Shown: positions 51,171 through 59,495, counted from the first letter of the stretch. The stretch: DNA of 64,000 nt from Leucobacter sp042726155 (GCF_042726155.1 NZ_JBHXHV010000002.1:124001-188000), one strand, 5' to 3'. The notes: a model not told the origin generated them from the sequence alone. Numbers and translations: made by a program.

Positions 51171-52226
51171 TCAGCGGGCGCTCTCCCGGAACAGCAGCCA
51201 GACGAGGTACGCGCCGCCCAGGCAGACGGTCACGGCACCGACCGGCAGCGTGGCGTGCGGCAGCGCGTGCTGAGCAATGAGGTCAGACACCGACAGCAGC
51301 AGCGCTCCAACAAGCGCCGCGCCAACGAACTCCGACGACCCGGTTCGCCCAGTGAGGCGTGTCGCAATCGGGGTCGCGGCGAGCGACACGAACGCGATCG
51401 GGCCGGCGACGGTCGTAGCGAGGGCCGTCAGCGCGACACCGACCGCGACGACGAAGACCTTGCTCGATTCAACGGGAACCCCGAGCGAGGCTGCCGTGTC
51501 GTCGCCGAGTTCGAGTTGCCGCAGACGCCAACTCGCGAGCGGGAGGAGCAACAACATCGGCACGAAGACGACGACGGCCGCGAGCATCACCGGCCACTCG
51601 ATACCGCCGAGGCTTCCCGCACCCCACACCGCTGCCCGCGCGGCCGCATCCAGATCCGACTTCACGGAGAACCACGTGTTCACCGATGTCAGCATCGCCG
51701 ACACCGCAATCCCGACGATGATGAGGCGAAACCCGCTCAGCCCCTTCCGAAATGCCAGCAGATAGATGATGGCGGTCGCGATGAGCCCGCCCAGCAACGC
51801 ACCGGTCGCCTGCAGCGCGAAGCCCGTGCCGCCGAGCATCATCACCACGACGACGCCGGTGTACGCGCCCGTGTTGAGACCGACGATGTCGGGGCTGCCG
51901 AGCGGATTACGCGTGAGCGTCTGGAAAATCGCACCGCTCACACCCAAGCACGCCCCGAACAGCACGGCGGCGAGCGCCCGAGGTGCGCGCCACTCGACGA
52001 CCACCATGCGATCGAGTTCGTCGGCGCCAGGCCCGAACGCGGCGAACACGCGTCCGATATCGAGTTCCCGAGAACCGAGCGCGAGTGCGGCGATCACGCA
52101 CGCAATGGTGAGGACGGCCAGCACGATGCGCACGGTGAGCGCACGCGGCGACGGCCCCCGACGCAGCTGCGCCGGCCTCGCTGGCCTCGCTAGCCCCGCG
52201 GCGCGCGCGACGCCCACCCGGTTCAC
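51171..52226 (-). CDS. FecCD-family iron-siderophore ABC permease (second)
   Basis: A 351-residue membrane protein with about ten hydrophobic segments; conserved FecCD signatures are LGACLGVSGAIFQTLTRNPLGSPDIVGLNTGA and GPIAFVSLAATPIATRLTG. GTG 52226 overlaps the upstream permease stop (GTGA). It is the last gene of the operon and forms the pore with the preceding permease. No ATP-binding subunit follows it; the next gene is the unrelated ABC-F protein. Confidence 0.92.
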   Translation of the reverse strand: MNRVGVARAAGLARPARPAQLRRGPSPRALTVRIVLAVLTIACVIAALALGSRELDIGRVFAAFGPGADELDRMVVVEWRAPRALAAVLFGACLGVSGAIFQTLTRNPLGSPDIVGLNTGAYTGVVVVMMLGGTGFALQATGALLGGLIATAIIYLLAFRKGLSGFRLIIVGIAVSAMLTSVNTWFSVKSDLDAAARAAVWGAGSLGGIEWPVMLAAVVVFVPMLLLLPLASWRLRQLELGDDTAASLGVPVESSKVFVVAVGVALTALATTVAGPIAFVSLAATPIATRLTGRTGSSEFVGAALVGALLLSVSDLIAQHALPHATLPVGAVTVCLGGAYLVWLLFRESAR

Positions 52227-53293
52227 AGCGACCTCACCCGAGCGCGGCGCACCAACCAGATCAGCACGGGAGCCCCGATAAACACGGTCACGATGCCGAC
52301 CTGCAGCTCCGCGGGCCACACGATCAGGCGACCGATGATGTCGGCGGACAGCACGAGTACCGGGCCGAGTATCAGAGCAAACGGCAGAATCCAACGCTGG
52401 TCCGGGCCGGTGACGAAGCGCACGGCGTGCGGGATCATCAGCCCGACGAATCCAATGGGACCCGCCGCCGCGGTCGCAGCCCCGCAGAGCAGGGTGACCG
52501 CGAGCAACCCCACGGTGCGTGTGACGCCGACGCGGGCACCCACCGCACGGGCGAGATCGTCGCCGAGCGCCAGGGCATTCATGCTCGGCGCGGTGGTGAA
52601 CGCGAGCAAGAGGCCGATGACAATCGCTGGCAGGATCGCGACCACCGTGCCCTCGGGGCGGTCTGCGATCGTCCCGGCACCCCAAAAGCGCATCCGGTCG
52701 AATGTCGTGGCGCTCAGGAGCGCGAGGGTCTGTGACACGCCCATGAACACAGCCCCGAGCGCAATTCCGACGAGCGTGAGACGCACGGGCGAGGCGCCGT
52801 CCGGCCCTCGCGCGGCAATGCCGTATACGAGCGCAGTGCCTAGCAGGGCGCCGATGAACCCGAGCGGCAAATACTGGTCGATGCGGGTGATGCCGAACGC
52901 GGCAACTCCGATGGAGATCGCGAACGCCGCTCCGGCGTTGACCCCCAGGATCCCCGGATCGGCGAGCGGATTGCGCGTGAGTCCCTGAATGAGCGTTCCC
53001 GCTACCGCGAGCGCCGCGCCGACCAGCACGCCGAGCACGGTTCTCGGTACGCGCAGCGACACCACGGTCACCGTATCAATGCTGGTGGGGCCATTGACAC
53101 CGTCGAGTGCGCCCGCGCCCCGTGTCGTGAGCGCCTCCCACACCGCTGCCGGTGGAAGCTGCGCGGAGCCGACGGCGAGGCTCGCGACGCAGACGACACC
53201 GAGCAGCAACACCGAAATCGCGAGCCACACAATGCGTAGCGTGCGGCGATGCTGGGTCGCTTGCGGCTGGTGTTGCTGCCGACGGTGGATCAC
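52223..53293 (-). CDS. FecCD-family iron-siderophore ABC permease (first)
   Basis: A 356-residue membrane protein with about ten segments. The FecCD signature LVGAALAVAGTLIQGLTRNPLADPGILGVNAGA is present, as is AAGPIGFVGLMIPHAVRFV. GTG 53293 overlaps the TGA of the siderophore-interacting protein gene (GTGA), so the start is fixed by coupling; a longer reading to 53368 is not needed. Partner of the permease at 51171. Confidence 0.92.
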   Translation of the reverse strand: MIHRRQQHQPQATQHRRTLRIVWLAISVLLLGVVCVASLAVGSAQLPPAAVWEALTTRGAGALDGVNGPTSIDTVTVVSLRVPRTVLGVLVGAALAVAGTLIQGLTRNPLADPGILGVNAGAAFAISIGVAAFGITRIDQYLPLGFIGALLGTALVYGIAARGPDGASPVRLTLVGIALGAVFMGVSQTLALLSATTFDRMRFWGAGTIADRPEGTVVAILPAIVIGLLLAFTTAPSMNALALGDDLARAVGARVGVTRTVGLLAVTLLCGAATAAAGPIGFVGLMIPHAVRFVTGPDQRWILPFALILGPVLVLSADIIGRLIVWPAELQVGIVTVFIGAPVLIWLVRRARVRSL

Positions 53294-55332
53294 GGCGTCT
53301 GCGGAGCGGGCGCCAGTTCTACGCTTTCGACTCCCCAACCCAGCCGGTGGCGCGCCCGCACCACCCACCCGGCCTGCGCTGCGAGTTCGAAAACGGACTC
53401 CGGCGAACGATGTGCGGTGCCAATGGTGGCATGGCTCACGAGCGCATCTGCGGCCGAGCGCGATTCGCCGAGCCCGTCGGGGGTGAACTGGTCGATCACC
53501 ACCGCCCGCGATGCTGACGCCCGCATGGCGGCAAAGAGCTCGCGCACCTCCGTATCGGTGCGGTGTTCCAGATCACAGGCAGCGACGGCGAGATCGTGGC
53601 GACTCCACTCCGATGCGAATTCACACCGCGCTGCAGCATCGCTTGCTTCTCGCAGCACCGCGAGCGGCACTGGCTGCGCGACGATGGTGAGTGCCAGCGG
53701 TGTCGCGGCGAGTGCATCGCTCACGACGACGGCCCCGGGCCCGGTGATCGCCGCTGTGACGCCCTCGCTCCAAATTGATTGGCTCCGCAGCCCCGTGAGT
53801 ACGTGCGCGGCCTGAGCGGTATCGTCGACGAGTTCCGCGTATTCGTCGCTATTGCTCACCAGATACTCAAGCAGCGTGCTGCGATGCGTCACCTCCCAGG
53901 CCGTTGGGAACCGTGACGCTGGGCGCGACGCTTGGCGCTGCCCGGCGCCGATGCGAAGGGCCGCCGGGAGCGCCGCGAGCGCGAGCATCTGCTCCGCAGC
54001 GAGGCCCGTGTATTGCTCTCGCACATGGTCATCGTCCACGAGCAACTCGCCGAGACTGCCGAGCCTGAGCGCATGAGCGCCTTCCTGAGTGTCTTCACCC
54101 GCGAACTCCCCCACCGCCGGCGCAATATTCACGAGCACATCGCTCTCAATCAGTACGCGCACGAGCGCGCTGAGCGCTTCAGGGTCGATATCACAGGCGG
54201 CCGCAAGCTCGCCTGGACTGATCGTCGCATGGCGCGACCGCGCCGTCGTTTCAGCCACGGAATCGAGCACGCCGGTGAGCAGCGCCGCGCGCACGGCGAA
54301 CCAGTGCACCGGCTGCGCGGGTAGCGCGCGCACGTCACCGTCGGTGTGGCCTGCGGTGCCGTCGGCGCTGGCGTTGGCATGTGAGGGTTCACCGTCGTCG
54401 GGTGTGTGTCTACTGTCACCCAGCAGGACGGGGTCACCCACTACGGCGTTGGCCCCCACGCCACTCGCTGACCTACGATCCTGCGGGGCGTGCCAGTAGC
54501 CCGTGATGTTCGTGTGCGACTTCGGCACTCCGATTGCGCGCGCGAATCGACGCACCGCGAGCAGTGACCGGCTTTCGGCGGCCGCCCACACGAACGGTGC
54601 GCCGTCCGCAGAATCGGCGAACGCGGCACCGCACGCCTCCGCGACGGCCTCGGCGAGGGCGTCCGGATCACCGGGCTCCGCAATCACCCAGGTCACCTCA
54701 TCGTCCTCGCGCAGCGCGAACCGCTGCTTCGCAGCGGGATCCGGAACTGCAATGACCGCGTGTACCGGCGCGTTGGACGGCCGCTCCTCGAAGAAGCGGG
54801 CGATAGCGGGGAGCGCCGTCTCGTCTCCCGCGAGCAACACCCGGCCGAGGTCTGCGGGAATCACCGTCGACGACTTTGGGCCAGCAAACCAGAGTTCGTC
54901 CCCCGGCTTCGCATGCTGCGCCCAAGCCGCTGCCGGCCCGTCGCCGTGCAGTACGAAGTCGAGGTCGAGCTCAAGGCGCTCCGAGTCAAACCGGCGGGGC
55001 GTGTAGTCCCTCCCCTGCCTCGTCAGCGACGGTCCCCACTCGATTCCGTGCGCAAGCTGCTTCGGCAGCACAGACCGGACGTCGCCGTCGGCGGCGAAAA
55101 TCAGCTTCACATGATCATCGAACGCGGGTGTCGCGAACGCGGGCTGCTCGTGCCCAGGCTGCTCGTGGCCGGGCTGCTCGTGCCCAGATTGCTCGTGCCC
55201 ACCGCTGGTGAAGGCCCCAAGTTGCGCACCGGTGAGCGTGATTCGGCGCATTCGCGGCGTGACGTCGACGACGCGCGCGACCCGCACGCAACGAACGACG
55301 AGCGGATGGATGACGAGAGCGTGATGTGCCAT
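53290..55332 (-). CDS. Siderophore-interacting protein fused to methyltransferase-like domain
   Basis: A 680-residue protein. Residues about 10-285 are a siderophore-interacting FAD/NAD(P)H ferric reductase (SIP): RDYTPRRFD at 108-116 is the FAD-binding RxYT motif, LLAGDETALPAI (166-177) the NADPH motif, and TNITGYWHAP the end. An insert at residues 45-64 has four 5-residue repeats GHEQ(P/S). A linker (about 290-340) leads to a second region (345-680) with a winged-helix dimerisation domain and an O-methyltransferase-like fold; the SAM-binding motif appears degenerate (AITGPGAVVVSDAL). GGAG lies seven bases before the ATG. It releases imported iron by reducing ferric siderophores; the role of the second half is unknown. 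Confidence 0.85.
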   Translation of the reverse strand: MAHHALVIHPLVVRCVRVARVVDVTPRMRRITLTGAQLGAFTSGGHEQSGHEQPGHEQPGHEQPAFATPAFDDHVKLIFAADGDVRSVLPKQLAHGIEWGPSLTRQGRDYTPRRFDSERLELDLDFVLHGDGPAAAWAQHAKPGDELWFAGPKSSTVIPADLGRVLLAGDETALPAIARFFEERPSNAPVHAVIAVPDPAAKQRFALREDDEVTWVIAEPGDPDALAEAVAEACGAAFADSADGAPFVWAAAESRSLLAVRRFARAIGVPKSHTNITGYWHAPQDRRSASGVGANAVVGDPVLLGDSRHTPDDGEPSHANASADGTAGHTDGDVRALPAQPVHWFAVRAALLTGVLDSVAETTARSRHATISPGELAAACDIDPEALSALVRVLIESDVLVNIAPAVGEFAGEDTQEGAHALRLGSLGELLVDDDHVREQYTGLAAEQMLALAALPAALRIGAGQRQASRPASRFPTAWEVTHRSTLLEYLVSNSDEYAELVDDTAQAAHVLTGLRSQSIWSEGVTAAITGPGAVVVSDALAATPLALTIVAQPVPLAVLREASDAAARCEFASEWSRHDLAVAACDLEHRTDTEVRELFAAMRASASRAVVIDQFTPDGLGESRSAADALVSHATIGTAHRSPESVFELAAQAGWVVRARHRLGWGVESVELAPAPQTP
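55141..55200 (-). repeat. 15-bp tandem repeat coding for GHEQP
   Basis: Four 15-base units encode GHEQS and three GHEQP in the N-terminal SIP domain. The His- and Glu-rich insert could bind a metal, or be a neutral slippage expansion; lengths probably vary among strains. Confidence 0.85.
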
Positions 55333-55374
55333 TCAGCGACTCCTGGTTCCTGGCTCCTGGATTCCGGCGTGTGG

Positions 55375-56397
55375 CTACGAGAACTGCTGCTCAATGTCGT
55401 CGAGCAGTGCGAGGGCCTCGTCGTAGTCACCGCGCACGCTCCAGTACGGCAGGTCGTAGGCCCGGTCGTCGGCGAAGGCTGGCAGCCCCGCCCACAGCGG
55501 GCTCTTACCGAGCGTAGCTACGTCGGTGGTGTCGGTGTTGAAGCCCGTGATGAATAGCGTCGGCACGTCCGCGAGCATCTGCCCCGCCTGCTCCGTCGAG
55601 AGTTCCGCCATGTCTCCGCCCGGAGCGTAGGGTTCGAGCTCGTACTTCTCGACGAGCTTCGCTGGTTCGAATCCGACCTCGGCGAGAGCGGTCGGCAGAC
55701 CGCTGTCTTCGAACAGCAGATACGGGGTGTTGTCGGCGGTGATCGTGAGCACGGCGACGGGCGTTTCTGGCACGGTGATCGCGTCTCGGACTTCGGCGAC
55801 GCGCGCATCGTAGGCATCGACGGCACTGTCGAAGTCGTCCTCGCGGCCGAGAACGTCGTCCGCGATGAACTCGAACTGCTGCTGCCAGGTGGTCAGCTGC
55901 TGGTCCACGACGACGGTGGGCGCGATCTTGGAGAGCTGCTCATAACTGTCGACGGCGAGACCATTCGGCAACCCGACGCCACCGGCGATAATTAGGTCGG
56001 GCTCGAGTTCAAGAATCCCCTCAAGGTCGAAGCCATCCATCCCCCAGGTCAAGAACTCTGTGCCGTCCTGGCTAGGCGCGTCACCCCAGAGTTCAGAGAA
56101 GGCAGCATCGTGGTCGAAGTCTTCGGAGGTGGTCGCCGCGACCGGCACATCCAGATCGTAGAGGTACCCGGCAAGGGCGTAGTTGAGTACGACGACGCGC
56201 TGCGGGTCAGCGGGCACGGTCACGTCGCCCTGCGCGGTCTCAACGACTCGGCTGGAGGAGCCGTTCGACTCCTCGGCCTGCGCGGGTGTATCGGCGTTGG
56301 CAGCGCAGCCTGCAAGCAGCAGCGTCGCACCAATCAGGGCTGTTCCGACGAGCACGTTGCCGAGCTTGGGGGCAAATCGGCGGGACCGCAGTTGCAT
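55375..56397 (-). CDS. Iron-siderophore ABC transporter substrate-binding lipoprotein
   Basis: A 340-residue FepB/FhuD-type (type III binding fold) lipoprotein. The signal peptide has a basic start (MQLRSRRFAPKL), a hydrophobic core and lipobox LAGC near residue 31. The mature part shows VVVLNYALAGYLYDLDVPVAAT and LELEPDLIIAGG, typical of ferric-siderophore binding proteins. ATG 56397 is chosen because AAGGAG is five bases upstream; GTG 56403 overlaps that site. It is the first gene of the operon SBP, SIP fusion, permease, permease, with a DtxR/IdeR-like box at about 87 bases upstream. Confidence 0.93.
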   Translation of the reverse strand: MQLRSRRFAPKLGNVLVGTALIGATLLLAGCAANADTPAQAEESNGSSSRVVETAQGDVTVPADPQRVVVLNYALAGYLYDLDVPVAATTSEDFDHDAAFSELWGDAPSQDGTEFLTWGMDGFDLEGILELEPDLIIAGGVGLPNGLAVDSYEQLSKIAPTVVVDQQLTTWQQQFEFIADDVLGREDDFDSAVDAYDARVAEVRDAITVPETPVAVLTITADNTPYLLFEDSGLPTALAEVGFEPAKLVEKYELEPYAPGGDMAELSTEQAGQMLADVPTLFITGFNTDTTDVATLGKSPLWAGLPAFADDRAYDLPYWSVRGDYDEALALLDDIEQQFS

Positions 56398-56483
56398 GGT
56401 CACTCCTTGTTCCGGTGGTGGGGCAGCCGCGCACTGTCCTGCGACGCGAGGAGTGCGCTACCATCTCACTCGAGGCAGTCTTG

Positions 56484-56502
56484 TTAGGTAGTACTAACTT
56501 TA
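56484..56502 (-). promoter_or_regulatory. DtxR/IdeR-like iron box
   Basis: TTAGGTAGTACTAACTTTA matches the actinobacterial IdeR/DtxR consensus at 13 of 19 positions by my count and contains the inverted pair GTTAG...CTAAC (56483-56487, 56494-56498). It lies between the divergent siderophore-binding lipoprotein and AraC genes, so both may be iron-repressed. The pathway context raises confidence. Confidence 0.6.
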
Positions 56503-56591
56503 ATCAGACTAAGTCGGTTCCGGATCGTGCCAGGCGCACTAGGGCGACATCGGTTCCGCACTCACACGACATTCGATGAACGGAGACGGGC

Positions 56592-57338
56592 GTGCTGCGA
56601 TCCGCGATGCTTGAGGCCGTACCCGAGAACGCGGTCCGCTTCCTCGGGCACGACACGCACGAGCACGATGCGCCGCACCTGATCCACGTCGTCAGCGGAA
56701 CGGCCGAGGTCAGCGTGGATGGGACGCTGGTTCAACTCGGCCCGCGCGAGAATCTGTGGCTCGCCGCCGGTGTGCCACACGCAGCGCGCTACAGCGCGGA
56801 CGGGGTGGTGCTCGGGCCACTGCTCGACGCGAAGTGCGCTCCCCCCGAAAGGTTTCGATCACTCGGCGTCGTGCCGCGGCTCTCCGAGATCGCGAGCATC
56901 ATTCTCGGAGCGTCGCCGCGCACCGATGACCAGATAGCGGTGTTTCGCGGGGCGCTCAGTGAGGTACTACGCGCGCTGAACTCCGACTACTTCGCGCTGC
57001 GATTCCCCGCACACCCGATCGCACGCCGTGTCGCGCAGGACGCACGCACGAGCGAACGCACGCTCGAGCAGCTGGCCGTCACTTACGACACGAGCGTGCG
57101 TCATCTGCAGCGCCTCTTCCGCGACGAGACGGGCCTGCCCTTTACGCGCTGGCGTGCGCGTGCCCGGCTCAACCTCGCCGTGCGCAGTCTGCACGGAGGC
57201 GACGGACTCGCCGCAGCCGCGCACCGAGCCGGATACGCCTCGCGCGCGGGCCTCATCAAGGCGCTCAGCCGAGAAACCGGAGCGTCGCCCCGCGCCCTGG
57301 CAACAACCCCGCTGCAAGCCCTCCAACAACCTCGCTAA
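56592..57338 (+). CDS. AraC-family transcriptional regulator
   Basis: A 248-residue regulator with an N-terminal cupin-like sensor (about 15-75: HDAPHLIHVVSGTAEVSVDG...ENLWLAAGVPHAARY) and a C-terminal AraC DNA-binding domain (about 145-240: TLEQLAVTYDTSVRHLQRLFRDETGLPFTRWRARARLNLAVRSL). GTG 56592 has GGAGACGGG just upstream. Divergent from the siderophore import operon, it is a good candidate activator responding to a ferric siderophore (as known for other AraC regulators of siderophore uptake). Confidence 0.88.
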   Translation: MLRSAMLEAVPENAVRFLGHDTHEHDAPHLIHVVSGTAEVSVDGTLVQLGPRENLWLAAGVPHAARYSADGVVLGPLLDAKCAPPERFRSLGVVPRLSEIASIILGASPRTDDQIAVFRGALSEVLRALNSDYFALRFPAHPIARRVAQDARTSERTLEQLAVTYDTSVRHLQRLFRDETGLPFTRWRARARLNLAVRSLHGGDGLAAAAHRAGYASRAGLIKALSRETGASPRALATTPLQALQQPR

Positions 57339-57347
57339 CGCTGGCCC

Positions 57348-57403
57348 GCCCGGCGAGACCAACCCCGCCGCCGCCGGCCAGCCCGGCGAGGCCAAACCCG
57401 GCG
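57348..57403. repeat. Direct repeat, 23 bp with 33-bp period
   Basis: A 23-base unit at 57348-57370 recurs at 57381-57403 with three mismatches. The second copy runs into the left arm of the repeat-family hairpin. Purpose unknown. Confidence 0.6.
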
Positions 57404-57453
57404 GCGACAAAAACTCCGCTTCTCAGCCCGTTTTAGGCGGAGTTTCTGTCGCC
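57403..57453. terminator. Repeat-family hairpin, copy 2
   Basis: Arms 57403-57419 and 57437-57453 pair over 17 positions with a single mismatch. The element matches copy 1 at 51061-51123 in arms and loop. It lies between the AraC 3' end and the convergent Cys-rich peptide gene. Confidence 0.8.
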
Positions 57454-57512
57454 TCCAGGGGGCGCGCCGGGGGCGCCGGGGGCGCCAGGGGCCAGCGCGC
57501 CGCCTGCGTCCG

Positions 57513-57698
57513 CTAGACCGCGCAGCAGGATCCGCCGCAGCAGGATCCGGCGTCCGCGTCACCCAGGAGGTTCAAGATCTCGCGAGACTCTGCGTCGGCA
57601 AACGATGCAGCGCCCTGCAGCCCAGCGTCGGTGCCGTACGCGGAATCATCCGCCGTCGGCGCAGCCGCCGCCACTGTCGTGCTCTTCTGATCATTCAT
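57513..57698 (-). CDS. Small Cys-rich peptide ending in SCCGGSCCAV
   Basis: A 61-residue peptide. ATG 57698 follows CGGAGG. Residues about 1-50 are Ala/Thr/Asp-rich and acidic with a short ESREILNLLGDADAG helix before the end; the last ten residues are SCCGGSCCAV, with four Cys in a symmetric CC-x3-CC layout. I do not recognise the family. The layout could be a metal-binding tail or the core of a ribosomally made, modified peptide with a leader ending in DAG. The upstream gene on the same strand (57 bases) encodes a DsbA/FrnE-like thiol oxidoreductase. No lantibiotic-type modification enzyme is in the window. Confidence 0.7.
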   Translation of the reverse strand: MNDQKSTTVAAAAPTADDSAYGTDAGLQGAASFADAESREILNLLGDADAGSCCGGSCCAV

Positions 57699-57754
57699 GT
57701 GTGCCTCCGAAAGAACGAATACTGCTGGAATCAACAGCTCAATAACTCAATAAC

Positions 57755-58438
57755 TCACTGCGCGGTCACCGGCGCTTCGCCGCGCTGGAACCCGAGCACC
57801 TGCTCAAACACGTTCGCAAACGCGTCCGCTGACTGCGCTCCCGAGACACCGTACTTCTCATCGAGCAAGAAGAACGGTACCCCGTTCACGCCGAGCTGTC
57901 GCGCACGCGCAATATCTCGCTGCACCGCTTCGCCGTACATTTCATCGTTCAAAGCGGCGCGCACCTCGTCGGGGTCGAGCCCCGCTTCGGCACCGAGTCG
58001 GGCGAGCGCGTCGGCGTCCGACATGTCTTCCCCCTCAGCGAAGTACGCGCGGAACAAGCGCTCCTGCACGGGCGCCTGCAGGCCGCGATCCTTCGCGAGG
58101 TGCAGCACCCGGTGCGCGCGCTGCGTGTTCGCGTGCTTCACATCGTGGAATCCGAATTCGAGGCCCTCTGACGCGCCGAGCTCCGTCATCTGGCCGAGCA
58201 TCTGCTCGACCTGCGGCGCTGGCATGCCCTTGTGGCGCACAAGAAAGTCGACCTCGCTACCGGCGAAGTCGATGGGAGTGTCAGGCGCGAGCTCGAAACT
58301 GTGGCTCTCAACCTCGACGGCAACGTCGGGGTGCTCCTCCACGAAGGCCGCGACCGCAGCGTCGAACCGGTGCTTTCCGATGTAGCACCACGGGCAGGCA
58401 ATGTCAGACCAAATGTCGACGCGAATTGTTTCACTCAC
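57755..58438 (-). CDS. DsbA-family/FrnE-like thiol oxidoreductase
   Basis: A 227-residue cytosolic protein of the DsbA/2-hydroxychromene-2-carboxylate isomerase family, closest to FrnE. The active-site CPWC motif is in VDIWSDIACPWCYIGKHRFD near residue 17, and a conserved cis-Pro region GVNGVPFFLLDEKYGVSGAQ follows near 195. No signal peptide, so it acts in the cytosol on thiols or metals. GTG 58438 is the only start that retains the CPWC strand without a Cys-rich artefact upstream, though its ribosome-binding site is weak. It precedes the Cys-rich peptide gene by 57 bases and is likely co-transcribed. Confidence 0.85.
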   Translation of the reverse strand: MSETIRVDIWSDIACPWCYIGKHRFDAAVAAFVEEHPDVAVEVESHSFELAPDTPIDFAGSEVDFLVRHKGMPAPQVEQMLGQMTELGASEGLEFGFHDVKHANTQRAHRVLHLAKDRGLQAPVQERLFRAYFAEGEDMSDADALARLGAEAGLDPDEVRAALNDEMYGEAVQRDIARARQLGVNGVPFFLLDEKYGVSGAQSADAFANVFEQVLGFQRGEAPVTAQ

Positions 58439-58511
58439 ACAGAGTGCAGCGCCGAGCGGCCCCGCAGTATTCCCGGTCCGGATCAGCGCGTCGCGCGTGC
58501 CGCAGCAGCCG

Positions 58512-59438
58512 TCACACGACCCGAGCGCCTGGCACGGGGCCCGAGACGGTGAGCGCGCGGAAGCCGCGCCGCCCGAGCACGGCGCGCAGCTCAGCAGCCT
58601 CCTGCGGTGTGCCGACCAGAAAGGCAATCGTGGGGCCAGATCCAGAAACGATCCCAGCGAGCGCTCCCCGCGACTCCCCCAGCTCCAGAATTTCAGTGAG
58701 CTCTGGTGCGAGCTTTAGCGCCGCAACCTGCAGGTCGTTGTGCATCGCGTCAGCGAGCGAGTCGGCGTCGCCCGTGCGCACCGCCTGCAGCACTGCGGTC
58801 TCGACCTTGACGAGGTCGGGCTGACGGCCGAGCGCACTGACGTGCGTATCGCGGTGCGCGTCGAGCGTGCGGTAGACGACGGGCGTACTGAGACCCGCGT
58901 CCGAGAGCGCAAGCACCCAGTGGAAATCACCGGTTGCGAGCGCCGGGCTCAGCTCGTCCCCGCGGCCGGTACCAACGGCGGTGCCGCCCTCGAGCGCGAA
59001 CGGCACGTCGGCTCCGAGTTCGGCGGCGAGCGGCAGCAAGCCCGAACGCCCGAGCCCGGTTCCCCACAGTTCATCGCAGGCAACGAGCGTCGCCGCAGCG
59101 TCCGCGGAGCCGCCGCCCATACCGCCAGCAATCGGGACGCGCTTCAGCACCGTCAGCGCGACTCCCCCGACATAACCCGTGCGCTTCGCGAGCAGTTTCG
59201 CGGCGGCGAGCGCAAGATTCGAGTCATCTCGGGGTAACCCCGCCGAGTCGACGGGGCCGACGAACTGGATGGAAAAATCATCGGCTGCCGTCGCGGTGAC
59301 CTCTTCGAACAGGGAGACAGCTTGGTAGAGGGAGGCCACGTCATGGTAGCCGTCATCTTGGAGCGCGCCGACGCGAAAGAATACGTTGATCTTGCCCGGT
59401 GCACGCACCGTAACCGGGCCCCCTCGGCTCCTACCCAT
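58512..59438 (-). CDS. ispE: 4-diphosphocytidyl-2-C-methyl-D-erythritol kinase
   Basis: A 308-residue GHMP-family kinase of the MEP isoprenoid pathway. The start VRAPGKINVFFRV, the ATP-binding PIAGGMGGGSADAAA loop near residue 105, and the late GIVSGSGPTIAFLV motif are the three GHMP signatures. Length is typical. An AGGA lies upstream of the ATG. In actinobacteria it commonly follows rsmA directly; here an efflux pair intervenes. Confidence 0.95.
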   Translation of the reverse strand: MGRSRGGPVTVRAPGKINVFFRVGALQDDGYHDVASLYQAVSLFEEVTATAADDFSIQFVGPVDSAGLPRDDSNLALAAAKLLAKRTGYVGGVALTVLKRVPIAGGMGGGSADAAATLVACDELWGTGLGRSGLLPLAAELGADVPFALEGGTAVGTGRGDELSPALATGDFHWVLALSDAGLSTPVVYRTLDAHRDTHVSALGRQPDLVKVETAVLQAVRTGDADSLADAMHNDLQVAALKLAPELTEILELGESRGALAGIVSGSGPTIAFLVGTPQEAAELRAVLGRRGFRALTVSGPVPGARVV

Positions 59439-59495
59439 AGTCCTACGCTAGCGCACCGCGCATTCCCCACAGGCAGTCACCGCAACAGGAGTTCG

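Noticed and set aside
57513..57698. Classical lantibiotic cluster around the Cys-rich peptide
   Set aside because: No LanB/C/M, radical SAM, YcaO or dedicated transporter gene is near, so only a loose RiPP possibility is kept.
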